64,000 bases of DNA from Ephemerocybe angulata. Lineage: Eukaryota; Basidiomycota; Agaricomycetes; Agaricales; Psathyrellaceae. Positions within the stretch are counted from its first letter, which is position 1, and each line of letters starts with the position of its first letter. The notes under the pieces are model-generated. The model did not search any database. It was not told where the DNA came from and saw only the letters and a program-made list of their open reading frames with translations. Where the stretch lies: positions 62,001 to 126,000 of the forward strand of contig JAACJK010000179.1 of the NCBI GenBank assembly GCA_013368325.1. The letters are read 5' to 3'. The position numbers and the translations under genes were made by a program. Shown here one piece after another: positions 53,965-64,000 of the stretch.

Positions 53965-55625
53965 GTAAGCGCTGGAGCTCCAACGCATCGTACAGGGAGT
54001 GCAACTGTGTCAGCCAAACGTTTGAAGAGCTTCCGGGCGAGTTACAGTCAATGAAGTGAATATCTCGAAGTGGCACAACGTCGGTTGTAATTGCTGCGGG
54101 GATGGCGTACGTCCTCGAGGCTATCAGGTTCTTCATCGCAGCCGCCCATTCTGACTCCGCACTGGGTATCACGTCCTGTTGAGTTGTTGTAGACAGTGAT
54201 GTTGGCAGGTGTTCACGACAGGAGCAAAGGGTCCGGAACTCCAAGGTGCGTAATTGCGGAAGGCTAGGAGAAACGGGGCTGGCAGGGGGCTGCGCGATAT
54301 CACCTGGTGCAGGGGCCTGTGCACGTGCTGAAAGCATTGACTGGTAATACAGTTACTCAACGTCATCCAAGTCTGGCATCCTAATAGCCAGTTGCTCCAA
54401 ATGAGGGAGGCTTTGAATGATACCATTCAGCGGAGATCTCCCCTCGAGAGTCAACCGCTTCAATTTGGATGTCGAGGTTGTCAGGATAGCGAGGATAGTG
54501 GGTTTTAACAAACTGGAGTTATCATCCTGGTCACCCGCGTAGCCCAAGAGGCGGACTTCTTCCAGAGCAGGGGCTCGGAGCCTCATCAGGACACCGACGA
54601 TGAAGTACATGTAACCCGCCTCCAGGGAAACACGGAAAGACAGGCTTTTCAATTGAGGTAGGGTATAGAAGATCCCTCCCAAAGGTGGTATGCCGCCTGT
54701 GCAGGCTGGTGAGCGTAGCCTGGTGGCGCACAACAGAGGAAAAGTACATTTCTTGTCGCGAGTTCGAACTGAAGGATTCCATCTGGGACCATGGAAGGTC
54801 GAAGACTGGTGGGTCGACGTTGAAGGGTATACACACCGTTTCGACGGCGAAGTGGCGAAGCGAAGGCGCTGTTGAGAAAAGCCTGTTGATTTGGGGCATG
54901 GTACCTTGAACCGCCTCTGAGATGCCGAAGGCCAGTTTAACTGCTTTGAGGTGCGAAATATGGTCTTGGATACAGAGCAAGTCCTGGAGCTCAGGTAGTA
55001 GTAGGCAGATAGTTATACGACTCCAACACGTTGAGGCACGTAGGAGGTTCTGAGGGAAGGGGTCCATGGGCGTATCTGGGTTGGGCAAGGTATGGCGTGT
55101 GGCTTGGAGGAAATACCCCCGACTCGTATATAGGAAGGAGAATGGGAGGGGATCAGAACGCTCCAAGTAGAGGTCCAGGCATTCGGGTCTTGGTATTTGG
55201 CCTGCATTCCCTCGAACCATGGTCGGAGGGAACAATGTCCATAGGCTTCGCTGGGTCGTAGCGGCGTCCCTCCATAGCCGGGAAACGCTGCAAAACGTCT
55301 GGAGTGCGTGGTGACGACTGAGGGTCCAGTCTTCTACGCCGATCTCGAGCAAGACGATATCGTACACATTTTGCCAGATTTCGCGGGGCACGCCCCTAAT
55401 ACAAGAGAGCAAGCCTCGATGTCGATAGATGGCGGCCCGAACCTTTCGAATGCGATATGGGACTTCGTACCAGTTAAGTTCATCAGGTCCAATGGGAAAG
55501 CTTTCATGATCATCGTCGAATAGGCTTTCATACTCAGCCTCCAAGTCTCGAAGGGCTGTTGTGATCTCGACTCGCTGGATGTCCGGACTCCGAGGGAGGA
55601 TCGTTGTCCATCGACCTAATTGCAT

Positions 55626-57122
55626 CGATGTCAGTTATTTGAGAGTAGCTTTTCCATGATAAGTGGCGCACCTTCGACTTGGAAAACGGGTATGGGGAAG
55701 AAAGAGACGTGGTTGCAATGATACTGAATAAAACGTGGAAGCAACGTGCTCGGATGTAAATTAGAAGGGCTTGTCCTCGTCAAAGTCCAGGCTATCCAGA
55801 CTGGGAGCAGAGTCACAAATCCGCGATTCACTAAGTACATCCACAGGAGGAAGATTCAAAGATACCACCCACTTGAGACAGTTACTGGCTGGAGGGAAAC
55901 AGACGACAAGCGCTTAGCGCTTTGACGCGGACGCCGGAGAGCTGGGCCCGGGAGACGGGTTTACAAATCAAACCTCTGGGTATGTTAGCTGCCCGGCAAT
56001 TGCCGGGCAGGTAACAAAGTCGCACTCACTAATGTCCATCTTCGCACATATGGGCCGAAAATTTTTGGGAATGTTATTCTCTGTTCTGCTAGAGTACCTT
56101 GCCCTTATCTTTCGGCCAGAATGCGAGATGGGTGAGCACTGAAGGGCGAATTTACACAAAATGGCAGCTAACATGGTGGCTGTGAGGCCTGTTAGCTGCC
56201 ACTCCCACGACCATGTTAGCTGCCAGTTGTGAGCTCAAGACGGAGTATCAGGTAGCGCTCGAGCCTTCGATGTTAAGTAATGATCCTGTAGTACTCTATG
56301 ATAAGGGCTGCCCAAAAAACAGGGTGTTTTCTCATTGAATCGCTGCATAGTGGAAGGTGCTCCCCTCGGCATCATATTTAGCATGGGCCCGCCGCAAGGC
56401 GCTCAGAAATTTCGGGCTAAGGACCTGTTTCTCATACATTTGCTTCAGGTATATATGTACGTCATGCTAAGAGTCCTATAAGCACATTTTGAGGTATCTA
56501 AAGTGGTTGAGGAAGCATGCAGCGAAGCTCTGCTGATCTTTCCTTTCTTTATTTCTTTTCCTTCTTTGGACACCCAGAGGTTTGATTGGAAAACCGGGAG
56601 ACAGAAAAACTGAGATATTTGGTCTTGTTTCGGCTGGAAGCTGTCAGCGTTCAGCGCCAATCTGCCTTGCCCAAGTTCCCGGTAACGGTTGACCATGACC
56701 GTACTGGCCTCGTCTGTCCTTAATCCCGATCTGCAGTTCTACACCACCAAACCGGCCATGTTAACTGGCGCCCACCTCAGAACACTCTGCTCGGGCTGCT
56801 CTGGCAGGCTGGGCGTTCCGGAGGCCTCTCCGTCAACAGGTAATTGAATTGAAATTTGAATTGACACCAGAATTAGAATAGCTCCTCTCCCACGTCCCAC
56901 AGAATATTTAGGTCCAAGTTGGGTCCGAGCCGTATGCCAGCTGCATACGACGCCCTCCTCAAACTTTCTTCCTCCCAACGTCCCCAGCCAACGCGACTTG
57001 CGCAATTTTCGGCGTCTAACTTTCTGTTTTAACAACTTGTTTAAACCACAAGCCGCCGTTGGTTCTATCATTCTGCGACCCCATGCAACTCCAACTTGTA
57101 CGTGGCAATCATTCCATGTAAA
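55626..57122. other. Intergenic between divergent F-box paralogues
   Basis: May hold a first exon of the minus-strand F-box gene at 55670-55840. Holds a MITE candidate at 55979-56177 and further copies of its terminal motif. No other gene. Confidence 0.45.
55982..56174. mobile_element. Candidate MITE with ATGTTAGCTGCC ends
   Basis: The perfect inverted 12-mer ATGTTAGCTGCC lies at 55982-55993 and on the other strand at 56163-56174; GGT precedes the left end and follows the right end as a possible 3-bp duplication. Next to the left end is the 18-bp perfect palindrome GCCCGGCAATTGCCGGGC. Further copies of the terminal motif lie at 56191-56200 and 56213-56224, so this may be a nested or repeated element. 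Class unknown. Confidence 0.5.
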
Positions 57123-59284
57123 ATGGACGTTTCTTTTCAGGCACCATTTCGAAAACAACAACCTCTCCCCGAGCCTGAGAGCGAACCCTATTCTCGTCTA
57201 TGGGCGACCAACGACCCTCCCACTGACGAAGAAAGGACCCAAATCATGGCCGCCGTTCAGAACATGGAAGGGAAACTCAGGGCTTTGCTGGAGAGGGAGC
57301 CGACCGGCCACGCAGCTATTATCCAAGCCATAACCCCTACAGCAAAGCATGCCAAGAAGATTGTTGCCTCCATCCATAGGCACCGTGGCCTACTCTCCGC
57401 CGTTCGCCACATCCCATGCGAGGTTTGGCAGAAGGTCTTCTGCTTCACCACGGCCAATGTCAGCATCGCCGGCCACCAATACGGAAAAACCCTCCACACG
57501 CTGTGCAGCGTCTCTCGGATGTGGAATCTGGCCGCCACCACGGAGCGGAGCCTTTGGACTGTTCTCCCCAACATGGGTCCTGATAGCTCACAAACGCATC
57601 ACGCTAGCCAGCTCGAGTGCATGGCCCTCTACCTCGAAAGGTCTGGCTCCTTGCCAATCGACGTTGCGTACACGAGCCATAAGTGCGCACTGACTTATAC
57701 CATCCGTGCAGGGGGAGAGGTTAAGGCATATGTGTGCCCCATCCTTGCTATCCTCATCAACGAATCCCCTCGCTGGAAGCTGGCCAACTTCAACCTCTTC
57801 GAGAAAGACTTCCAATACCTAGACTTTGTGGAAAGTAGAATTCCCCTTCTCGAAACACTCCGCATATGCGTTTATCCTTCGAAGCATGCAGAGGGAACAG
57901 CGGTTCGTGCCGTCCTGATGTCTACCAATGCCTTCTCGACCGCCCCTTCCCTTCGCCACGTGAATTTCGCGAAGGCTGCAACGCCGTGGCAGAGTGTGGT
58001 ATCATTTACCCGCCCACCTTACTGGTATACATTGGAATCTCTTTCTTTCATTCCCGGATTCGACATCTTCTCGATATTCGTCATCCACCTCTCGCAAAGG
58101 ACGCTATGCAGTCTTGACTTATTTCTAGATGATAAGTTCCATCAAATTTGTGCCGCCACTGGTCTCCCCATCGTCCTCCCGCGCCTAACAAGATTGGCTC
58201 TCCACATCAATCCCACAACCCCCCTCTCCATTTCACTGGCAACGCTCTCTTTATTCGCACTTCCCGCCTTGGAGGAGCTGACTATTATGTCCATCGCCGA
58301 ACCCGACACGCCTTCATACTTCGCGGCCATCCTCTCTGCGCCATTCGGGGGTTGGAAATCGCTAAAGTGATTGCGGCTCGACCATTACTTTGACTTTGAC
58401 GATGTCCTACCCCTTCTCGACCGATGCCCCGAACTCGAAGTGCTCGACTCTCAACCACCCTCCTCGACCTCAGCTGGAAGTTTATTCCACATAGGACCCA
58501 CGGCACCTCCAACCTCGATCAAGTACCTCCACGCCCCCCTCCTCCAGACCCTGATCTTCCGCAGCTGCGGCGTTTACGAAGACGACGAGTCGCTAACAAA
58601 TTCCGAGTTTTCCTTACTTTGCGAGACGGAGGCGTGCAGTCTTGCATTTATGATCATGTCGAGGACGGTGTTCATCCCCAGCGGCATCAGTCCCCAGACG
58701 CCCCAACTCAAGACAGTCGATTTCATCCAGTATGATGTCTCGAAGATCTGGCGCGCCCAACTTGAGGCCTTGAACGACTACCTTCCCAACTCGAATGACG
58801 GGGGACTTCCTTCAGTCTCTCTGAAGGAAGTTGATGAATTTGGAGACGGTCTGCTCGCATGGTTCCGCTACCTCCAGGACTCGCAGGAAAAGTTTGGCCG
58901 ATCGAGGAAGCGGGAGATTGACGCACTTTTGAAGCGGATGGAGAAACTCGACTTGACCCAACTCGACTCTCGTCCACTCGTTGTGAGCAGTACCCTCCTC
59001 TTCTTCATGCGCAGTTGGGGGGAATCTAATATTTTGACACCCAGCGGAAAGGTGTTTTAAAGACGCTCTGCGTTCTCAGTCGCAGGCCCGATGGCGTGGC
59101 TTCAGGTGACAAGCGAAATGCCTTCCACGAGCGGGCGAGGGAGCTTTGCATTAAATGGAAGCCTTTCGTCATTCGCGATGCCCAAGTCTCCCCGTTCCGA
59201 TGGATCTATATGGCGGATGGCCACCTCCGATTGAAGTACGACACTTCAGGTAAGGATTGGTATGATAAACTGCTAAGTTTATAA
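57123..59284 (+). pseudogene. F-box/LRR-like paralogue with one in-frame TGA, 3' end next to Copia LTR
   Basis: The first open stretch runs from ATG 57123 to 58370. It begins with MDVSFQAPFRKQQPLPEPE, has the F-box-like IHRHRGLLSAVRHIPCEVWQ KVFCFTT, then a leucine-rich region (LHTLCSVSRMWNLAATTERS, SLWTVLP, LPRLTRLALHI, LPALEELTIMS). WKSLK is followed by TGA (58368-58370) and the same frame goes on LRLDHYFDFDDVLPLLDRCP, ELEVLD. A single base (TGG to TGA is plausible) accounts for it. A later intron near 58985-59045 joins QLDSRPLV to RKGVLKTL, and the end (SPFRWIYMADGHLRLKYDT) matches the neighbour's end (SPFRWCYVDQYHLRLKYAG). The neighbour has one more short exon; here the Copia LTR begins within 15-80 nt, so that exon is probably lost. 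Read-through of the TGA or an error cannot be excluded. Confidence 0.78.
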
Positions 59285-59298
59285 GTCGTTGAAGCCAC

Positions 59299-59665
59299 TG
59301 CAAGTGGGAGATAGTTCGATATATTAGTTAAGTTAGATAAAGAGAAATACAGCATGACGCACCTGCAAGTGGGAGATAGTTCGATAAGGGAACTACCCAC
59401 TTGCAGTGTAGACTATATACTGTGTGGAACAATAGACGATCCATATCGGGAGAACAATAAAGTACGTACGAATATGGAACAATAGAAGTGAGAACAATGC
59501 TGTGTGATATATGTGAAACGATGGAATGAATGAACAATGTGATCGTGGATATATATAGAACAAAGAAGCATTAGAACAATAGAAAAGTTTGAAAGAGGCA
59601 GCGCCTATGTGAAGATGAAGAGAACAATGGGCGAGCCATGGAGACATGTGCATTGTACTTCAACA
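59299..59665 (-). repeat. 3' LTR of the Copia element
   Basis: Minus-strand orientation. The LTR starts TGTTGAAGTACAATGCACAT at 59665, directly after the polypurine tract (TTGAGGGGGTG, 59677-59666). Its far end is TATCTCCCACTTGCA at 59364 or, because a 23-bp segment (TGCAAGTGGGAGATAGTTCG ATA) is duplicated at 59299, at 59299. So the LTR is 302 or 367 bp. TG..CA ends fit both. The partner LTR is outside the window. Confidence 0.75.
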
Positions 59666-59693
59666 CACCCCCTCAATGCAATGTCACAGAAGA

Positions 59694-62600
59694 TTACTCA
59701 AGACCAAGAGCGAGACGGTGACGCTGTACAGCGGGTTTGGGGAGTGGTTTGGTGAAGATGTCGGCGATCATGTCGTTGGTAGGAAGGAAGTGAACCTCGA
59801 TTTCGCCGCGCTTAATAACCTCTCATATCCAATGTATCTTGATGTCGATGTGCTTCATTCTGCTGTGGTGTTCGGGGTTTCGAAGCACCTTGAGAGCAGA
59901 TTGGTTATCGACCATCAGTCGTGAAGGACCTGTGACTGTAGTCCCAAGTTCCCGAAGGAATGACCGCATCCAAATGACTTCGCGTCCTGCCGAGGAGGCA
60001 GCAACATATTCGGCCTCTGTCGAAGAGTCCGCGACGGTTGCCTGCTTCTTGGCAGACCAGCTAACAGCGCCTGTGCCCATCTTGATGAGGAATCCAGAGG
60101 TGGATCGACGAGTGTCAAGGCATCCAGCATGATCTGCATCGGTATATGCCTGGAAGAGTTCTGATGACAGAGACTCGCCTTCATTGCGATAGGTGAGTCG
60201 TAAGTCCATCGTTTCCTTCAGATAGCGAAACAGATGCTTGACGGCCTTCCAATGGATTGGACCAGGGTTCGAGTTGAACTGGGCGAGCTTGGCGACGGAG
60301 TAGGCGATGTCTGGGCGAGTTCCGATGGCAAGGTACATGAGAGCTCCGACTGCGTTTATGTATGGGACAGTCTTCATCTCACGTTGCTCCTGCTTGGAGA
60401 GATCGTACTTGGCAAGACTAGTGCCACTGCCTGGATCCATAGGGGTTGCGACTGGTGTGCAGTTTTCCATGCGGAATCGTTTAAGGATATCGAGGATGTA
60501 CTGGCGTTGGGAGAGGTGGAGTGTGCGGTTTTCGCGATCATAATCGACCTTGATACCGAGGAGGTAGGTGGTTGGGCCAAGGTCCTTGAGAGTGAAGACC
60601 TTGGCGAGTGATTCCTTGAGCCATTTGACCTTGTCCTGACTCTTGGAGATGATGGTGATGTCATCGACGAATACTGGTAGAGTGATTCGGATACCATCGG
60701 CTTCCCATACGTAGAAGCTGGGATCTGTTTTGATCTGGGTGAATCCCAATCGTTCGAGTTCCGCTGCTAGCTTCTGATACCACAGTCGTCCGCTCTGTTT
60801 CAGGCCATAGATACCCTTCTTGAGGCGGCAGACCCATTTCGCTCCGTTGGGGCCTCTGATCTCAAAGCCCTCAGGTTGAGTCATGTAGACCTCGTACTTG
60901 TCTTCGATCTCGCCGTTGAGGTATGCGTTGGAGATATCGATGGACTCGATGTATTCCCTGTTCATGGCTGCTTTAGCGAGAGCGGTACAAAGGGCAGTGA
61001 GACGAGCGGTAGGAGAGAAGATTTGGTCATAGTCGACACCAGGTTGTTGGGAGTAGCCTTTAGTGACGAGGCGTGCCTTGTAGCGGTCGATGGTGCCATC
61101 GGACTTGCGCTTGATAAGGAATACCCATCGAGAACCGATTGCCTTCCTGTCGTCTGGTAGCTTGACGATTTCCCAAGTGCCATTGGCGATGAGTGCATCC
61201 ATCTCCGTTTGACATGCAGCAGCCCAGAACTCATGGTCTGGTCGAGACATGGCTTCTTTCCAGCTGCGTGGGGAATCTTCTGGTCGTGTAGCAGCTCCGA
61301 AAGCCTGTTCCATCTTGTCCGTGGCCATGAGGAGAACCATTTCCACAGCTTCATCAGCGGGGATGTATTCTCCTATGTCATAGACGTCCATGAGGGCTTG
61401 CATGATAGGAGTGGCGAATAGAGCTCTTTCAAGGTCGACGTTGTCATTGTCCCCGTTGTCTTCGTCTTCGAAGTCCTGCGCTGTGAGAGGTGGCGGATTA
61501 AACAGATTTTCATCATCCTTGTCACCCCCTTGATCCGCTGGTGGTTCACCCCCTTGACGTCGTGCAACTGGTTTGGTCGTTCGCCTCGTACCCCCAGTTA
61601 GTTTGAAGTAATCAGGGACTGCTTTCTGGCGGACAGGGCGCGAGCCTTGTGCCACCATTGGCTGGGTAATAGGTTTCCGAGGGACAGGAGCAGGTGCAGA
61701 AGGAGGAGGAGCAGGAAACGTGGGAGCAGGGATAGGACGTTCAGGCGATGTAGGAGGAGTAGACTTTTGTGGCTCAGCTTTAGGTGTAGGCGAGGTAGGT
61801 GAAGTCGGGTGGAACTGTGGTCGAGACGCCGTTTGCTTGCCAAGAGCTTTCAGGTCCATGGTTTGGGAAGGTGTATGTGGTGGCGCCTGTTGAGTGCCGC
61901 TGTTGTCCTCGTCATCATCGTCCTCATCATCCTCGTCATCCTCATCATCCTCATAATCCTCGCCGTCCTCGTCCTCGTCGTCCTCGTCAGATGAGTCCTC
62001 GTCCGATGGAGGTGCTCGTGGAGGTGCAGGAGGTGCAGGAGGTGCAGGAGGTGCAGGAGGTGCAGGAGGTGCAGGAGGTGCGAGAGGTGCGAGAGGTGCA
62101 GGAGGTGCAGGAGGCGGTGTGTCGTCATCCTCATCCTCGAGGTCAGGCCAGATATCCCCAAGGCCAATGGGTGTGTGTGCCGGTGCCGGCGTAGTGGTCG
62201 AGAGACCGGGGAACGTGTTCTCATCGAAGATGATGTCGTGTGAGATGTGTGCCTTCTTCGTGGTAGGATTATAGCACCTCCATCCTTTGTAGCCTGTTTC
62301 AAAGCCAATGAAGATGCAAGGCTCCGTGTGAGATTGGAGGTTCTTGCGATCCTTCCGAGCAATGTTAACGAAAGCTCGGCAGCCAAAGACTCGATAGACG
62401 GACAAGTCAGGTTTCTGCTTGTGCCAGACTTCGTAGGATGTGGTTTTGGAGAGTGCTGATGAGGGTGTGGCGTTCAAAACGTCGGTGAGATACAACACAG
62501 CCTGTGCCCAAAAGGATGCAGGGAGCTTTGCTTGGTTAAGCATGGCAATGACACCTTCAGCGAGAGTGCGGTTGAGGCGTTCAGCCACACCGTTCTGCTG

Positions 62601-64000
62601 GGGTGTCGCCTTGACTGTGTGTTGGCGTGTGATGCCGCGATCTGTGCACCATTTTGCGAAGTCGTTCCCAATATATTCACCCCCTTTGTCGTCTCGAAGC
62701 TCCTTGACCTTTAACCCGTGTACTCGTTCGCACTCAGCGACAAACTCCTGGAACTTCTGGAACACCTCTGACTTGCGCTTTAGAGCGTATACTCGTTTGA
62801 AGCGGGAATAGTCGTCGATGAAGGTGACCCAGTACTCGAAACCAGATGGTGTTTGTGGTAGTGGTCCGTGAACGTCGGAGTGGATTCGATCGAGGAGTCC
62901 ATTGGCGCGATGCTGAGAGAGAGAAGGGACGAGGTCTCGGTGCTGTTTCCCTGCGATGCAGTCGTTGCAGAAGTCCTTCATCGTAGTACCGTCCTTGACG
63001 AGTATCCCTGTGCCTAGCTCCTGTCGAAGGAGTGTGTCTAGACGATCCTTGCCTATGTGGCCAAGTCGCTGATGGAGCAGCTCCTTGTCTACCTTCGTCG
63101 TGAAGAACACTGCTGACTGTGTGTTTATCAGCGTGGTTCCGTCGAGAGTGCCAGTGGTTCCGCGAATGGTAGCTGTTAGGATTAGCTGACCCTTCTTGAA
63201 GAACTCTAGTGTGGAGTCTTCGATGACGATCCGGACTCCGCAGTGACGAACGACGTATAGAAGAGAGAAGAGGTTGGATTGCAAATCAGGGACATATAGT
63301 ACATTCTCGAACACGACAGTCTGCCTAGTCCTCCCATTGATCCTCGGTGTAAAGTACACAGTACCCATCCCGATCGCCCATACAATCTCGTGATTAGCGA
63401 GTTTGATGGGGACCTTCACCCTGACCATGTTACGGATCCACTCGCGATGGGGCGTCATATGTGAGGAAGCTCCTGAGTCTGTGTTCCATGACGAGTCAGT
63501 GGGTGTAGAGGGAGTCTGACGGGTGAGAGGACTTGCGATGTGAGCGACCTGTGCCATGAGGGCCCTCTCCTGCGGCGTGGCAGGAGACTGGGGAGCGACT
63601 TCAGCGACCTGAGCCTTTCCGTTCTGGAAGCGACACTCCTCGTTGGTGTGCGAGTTGGAGCGATGGTACTTGCACTTGTAGATCTTCTTGGGCTTGGACG
63701 AAGCTTGAAGAGCGGCAGAGGAGGTACCAGCAGCGAGGGAGGTGTTGCGAGCAAGGGAGTCGGCTTTGCGAAGGTGCTCGAGGATCTCAGAGGGGTCGGT
63801 TTCACCGTCGGTGGTGGAGATGTGGTTGAGCATGTGGCGAAGGAGTTCGTCGTCCTTTCCGAGCCCGATGACGATCATGGCTGCAGAGATGTCGCGAGCG
63901 AGGTGTGCCGCAGTGTAGCCTGCATACCAGTCTGGTAGCTCGCTGTACACCGTTCGTTTCTCAGTGGCGTCACCAACTTTGATCTCCACTTCCTTGGACT
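59694..64000 (-). mobile_element. Ty1/Copia retrotransposon gag-pol, right-truncated by window edge
   Basis: A single frame from the window edge to 59823, then continuing beyond a TGA to the natural stop at 59694. Order: gag part; CCHC-like knuckle (CKYHRSNSHTNEECRF); protease DSGASSHMT; GAG-pre-integrase LLHQRLGHIGKDRLDTLL; integrase (RIHSDVHGPLPQTPSGFEYW, VTFIDDYSRF, later QQNGVAERLNRTLAEG); a Pro/Ala then Asp/Glu low-complexity linker; reverse transcriptase (YKARLVTKGYSQQPGVDYDQ, catalytic FVDDI); RNase H (YTDADHAGCLDTRRSTSGFL, DSSTEAEYVA, VDNQSALKVL, HSRMKHIDIKIHWI). The integrase-before-RT order is diagnostic of Copia. The frame is intact apart from one TGA where Arg (CGA) is expected (59823-59825), 43 codons from the end, so probably a young copy. 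Confidence 0.95.

Larger units (their letters stand above)
52964..55625 (-). pseudogene. F-box/LRR-like protein gene, disrupted by MITE, frameshift and stop
   Basis: A protein of the large agaricomycete F-box/LRR-like group. The N-terminal part has IYRHRGLLSCIRGVPREIWQ NVYDIVL (F-box-like), then a long leucine-rich region (TFCSVSRLWRDAATTQRSLW, LRHFAVETVCIPF, LPQLKSLSFRVSLE, LHSLYDALELQRLPSG). After the MITE it continues VTRISPNIVEELRDGIAKMW and ends WSPFRWCYVDQYHLRLKYAG plus a last exon ending NPAVDAK, stop at 52964. Three lesions show that it is dead: a frame change near 54700, an in-frame TAA at about 54353 (DLDDVE-stop), and the insertion 53538-53956. Start 55625 is provisional: an acceptor AATTAG at that point suggests an upstream exon (minus frame at 55840-55670). 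F-box proteins of this kind recruit substrates to SCF ubiquitin ligases, known for the family. Confidence 0.8.

Noticed and set aside
61799..62194. Plus-strand Pro/His/Val-Gln-rich frames inside the Copia region
   Set aside because: Antisense of the Pro/Ala and Asp/Glu low-complexity linker of the polyprotein.

Overview
The window looks like nuclear DNA of an agaricomycete (mushroom-forming basidiomycete). Reasons: genes broken by many introns of about 50-60 nt with GT..AG ends, a CBM1-tagged chitin deacetylase, fungal families DUF6535 and DUF3632, F-box/LRR-like paralogues, RCE1, GPI16 and AFG2 orthologues, and a mix of Copia, LINE, hAT and MITE elements. Most open frames in the window are antisense shadows; the real genes had to be assembled from exons. 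Layout: 0.8-1.6 kb, a basic protein of unknown function. 3.6-7.7 kb, a GAL80/Gfo-Idh-MocA-type oxidoreductase on the minus strand whose frame is intact only if a 2.8-kb intron is removed; that intron holds a repeat-bounded insertion, which in turn holds a 5'-truncated LINE with a poly(A) tail. 8.2-9.0 kb, a DUF6535 membrane protein. 9.7 kb, tRNA-Ser(AGA). 10.0-11.2 kb, a secreted CBM1 chitin deacetylase. 13.4-14.8 kb, a tandem-cupredoxin GPI-anchored protein. 15.2-21.1 kb, a compact block of conserved genes: DUF3632, AFG2/SPATA5-type AAA ATPase, and GPI16, the last two divergent. 23.0-23.4 kb, a four-exon 83-residue cysteine-rich protein that open-frame scans miss. 28.2 and 39.5 kb, two small secreted paralogues with a charged repeat pro-region, a dibasic site and a Cys-x2-Cys tail. 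30.7-33.1 kb, divergent ATP17 (mitochondrial ATP synthase subunit f) and RCE1. 33.3-35.4 kb, coiled-coil/WD40 protein. 36.0-37.3 kb, epoxide-hydrolase-like alpha/beta hydrolase. 45.2-48.5 kb, two lineage-specific genes. 49.4-52.6 kb, tandem AIF/AMID-like flavoproteins. 53.0-59.3 kb, two F-box/LRR-like paralogues, both damaged. 59.3-64.0 kb, a Copia element running off the right edge. Mobile DNA dominates the rest. A complete 1.95-kb hAT derivative has a perfect 8-bp target duplication (TGGTGTTA). A 419-bp hAT-type MITE sits in an F-box exon with target duplication GCCGCTGG. There is a 70-bp-arm inverted repeat overlapping a 206-bp direct duplication, and a tandem 181-bp repeat. Single disabling changes are visible in the Copia polyprotein (TGA for CGA), in both F-box genes, and possibly in ATP17 (one C short in a C run). 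There is no single operon-like system. The most promising undescribed material is the pair of putative kexin-processed secreted peptides and the small cysteine-rich protein.
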